A stretch of DNA of 64,000 nucleotides. Origin: Costus lasius. Taxonomy: Eukaryota; Streptophyta; Magnoliopsida; Zingiberales; Costaceae. The notes beneath the pieces are model-generated. The model was not told where the DNA came from. It was given only the letters and a program-made list of their open reading frames with translations, and ran no database searches. The DNA lies in contig CM050450.1 of assembly GCA_027563935.2 (NCBI GenBank), forward strand, positions 11,019,957 to 11,083,956, read 5' to 3'. Shown here piece by piece: positions 62,021 through 64,000 of this stretch. The translations under genes and the position numbers were made by a program. The stretch's first letter is position 1; every line of letters begins with the position of its first letter.

Positions 62021-62106
62021 ATATGAGGGTTATTGTAATCTTTATTTGACTACCGTTAATAATAAGCTTAAATTTGGTGGGCCAAATTTTTTTAAGGTAT
62101 GGAGAA

Positions 62107-64000
62107 TGTTACGTCCGTGGCGAATATGGACAAAAGGAGATAAATTTAAAAATATAATAGTAATAAAATATATTGACGTGACTCGCCTCTGTACATGCAT
62201 GATGAGGGCCGTCCCATCCTTGCTTCCTCGCGCATTTCCCTCTGTCTCGCCCGTGACGCTCCTTCTCCCTTTTTCTTCCCCATCTCCACGCACATGTCTT
62301 CATCGAACGAATGAATGCTTGCGCTCGTTTCTCCCATTTGATCCAGTCTCCCTCTTTCATTTGTGTCTTCCGCTCATCCAGTGTCTCAGACAAGCTTCGA
62401 TGACAAGCTCCAGCTTCCGGCGAGATGAAGACCTAACCCTAGTGATGGTCCCGGCATCGCCCTTTCCTCTTCTTGTGTGATTTCGGGCAGTGCAGTCGAG
62501 TCGAACGCAGCGAATGCTCCCTGTGCCGGTGAACTTTCCTCATCTTTCTGCGCCGACAGCCTGAGCCAACCTCGATCTGTTGCCCTAGCCTTGCTACTCC
62601 ATCCGGTGAGACTTGGTGGATGAGAAACATGCCGATCAACTGATTTCGGCAGCGCTGCTCCTCTAGCGAACTCCTACTCTCGTCACTATGTTCCGACGAG
62701 CGGGCGAGTCTTTCCCCTTGGTTCCCGGCGAGCTTCGAAGCTTTAGAAAGCACTATTCTGGCGGCAGAGTATTGTTCTGGCGACACTATTTCCATGAACT
62801 CCGAGGTCTATGTCTATGCCTTGGTTTACATGCTTATGGCTAACCTTTGGTTTTATGAAGACTGTGTAGTATTTGCGTTCTCACGTGGCTGCGGATTAGG
62901 TTATCCTACTTCGTACGTATACACGCATGTATGTGAACAAACCCCGGACAAATGTATTAGACAAATTTGGTTAAATAACTTGCATCTGATCGGATCCATT
63001 TATTGAACCCGAATTATTATGTTAAATGATAATTATAGTAAAATGAATTAAAATGGAATATGTTGACTTATATGATGATTTATCTGCAAGGACCTGTAGT
63101 TTGAATTCCTGATTATTGGTTGGATTTGTTTTCTGTACGTTTATTGAGGTGGGGATTCTATCTACTTTCTTTGATACGGTACCAACCACATGTATAGTTA
63201 GCGGCACCTCCTTATTGCTGTTAATACTGTTGATTAGTTTTTGTTCCATTCAGCTCAGTCTTTATTCAGTTGACATGATATGCGTGTATGAGCATGGTAT
63301 GAGTATTGGTATTGCATGCTAGTCTGTGGTCAGTATGTTTTTATGTATACATATATTGAGGGCTGGATATCTAGTGATAGACATTGCAGCATACTTCGGA
63401 TTACTGTCTATTAGATTATGAGATGGCTGTGTGATCATCTCCATATGAGCCTAATCGACGGATGGGGTACCAGTGCTAGACCGAGAGAGCCCGTGGATAC
63501 ACTTGAGGTCTTGGATGTGTTGTCAACCCGATGATCTCTCCAGCGAGATGGGTTGTACGAATGTAGGATGCTATACTAGCGGACTGTTATTGGACAGTCG
63601 TCTCTACTATTCAGGGATCCATCAGTAGGGACCACTTTATCACAGAGTTGCAGGTTTTGGACTATGCCTTATCAGCTCCCAGTTTTTATCTATGTGTGAT
63701 GACACGTATATTGATGCGTATTTGAGTTTGATTATATGCTATATGAGATATGTATAGTTACGGTTATATTTCTCATAAAATTTCTCTGTCTGATCATGCA
63801 CTATAAATTTGTTATATTCCTACTTAGTCTCCGGCTAACTCCCTTTGTCTTGCCTTCAGGTTTAGGCGCGACTCCATTTGGAGCACATTAGATAGTTAGT
63901 ACTTGACCACCAGTCTGGGTGGGTTTGTATTGCATATTTATTCAGTATTGTATCTTATATCTGTTGTGTTGGATTTGTTGACCGTTGTGTCGATTGTGTT
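62107..64000 (+). repeat. 3' LTR of the Tekay-like element (runs off right edge)
   Basis: Begins TGTTACGTCCGTGGCG directly after a purine-rich GGTATGGAGAA, the place and sequence expected for the start of a Tekay 3' LTR (compare TGTCACGCCCCGG in the solo LTR of this window). It lies downstream of the integrase remnant in the same orientation. At least 1.9 kb; the end, target duplication and whatever follows (including any further CAMTA exons) are outside. Short ORFs inside show no domain. Confidence 0.65.

Noticed and set aside
1..64000. CRISPR arrays, bacterial operons, tRNA and rRNA genes
   Set aside because: Direct repeats present are LTRs, tandem duplications and microsatellites; no tRNA-like cloverleaf or rRNA sequence was recognised by eye. 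A tRNAscan-type run would be decisive.

Overview
The window is nuclear DNA from a flowering plant, most likely a commelinid monocot. The evidence is spliceosomal genes with long AT-rich introns, GC-rich 5' coding ends, Angela/BARE-type Ty1/copia and Tekay-type Ty3/gypsy retrotransposons, hAT and Mutator-like MITEs, and plant-only families (Di19, DUF1645, plastid lipase, CAMTA). I lean towards Zingiberales or palms on repeat style, but this is not proven. Nothing looks bacterial or organellar.

Layout: 1-6740 is the right part of a copia element on the minus strand, with an uninterrupted gag-pol frame, a long leader, a primer-binding site and a complete 1.7-kb LTR. 9204-20657 (+) is a Di19 zinc-finger gene of five exons. 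Its third intron has the full signature of a U12-type AT-AC intron, and its second and fourth introns (4.8 and 5.6 kb) carry repeats, including a small terminal-repeat element with a broken gag. 25511-26599 (+) is a single-exon DUF1645 gene. 27603-28599 (-) is a four-exon gene for a small secreted six-cysteine protein. 29911-31000 is a non-autonomous hAT element with a perfect 8-bp target duplication. 32295-35748 (+) is a five-exon plastid lipase (PLIP-type). 38828-40972 (-) is a three-exon TPR / degenerate-J-domain gene with a solo gypsy LTR (41320-42584) 348 bp upstream. 43817-44275 is a second hAT derivative, followed by a cluster of foldback MITEs (44.56-46.54 kb). From 48015 (+) to the right edge is the 5' part of a CAMTA gene, with four exons covering most of the CG-1 domain. 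Its fourth intron, or its break point, holds a decayed Tekay integrase and an LTR that runs off the window.

The genes are unlinked single-copy plant genes, not an operon or pathway. Several have stress-related families (Di19, DUF1645, plastid lipase, CAMTA). All exon junctions were placed by eye from splice signals, reading phase and family resemblance, and the summed phases close exactly for every complete gene.
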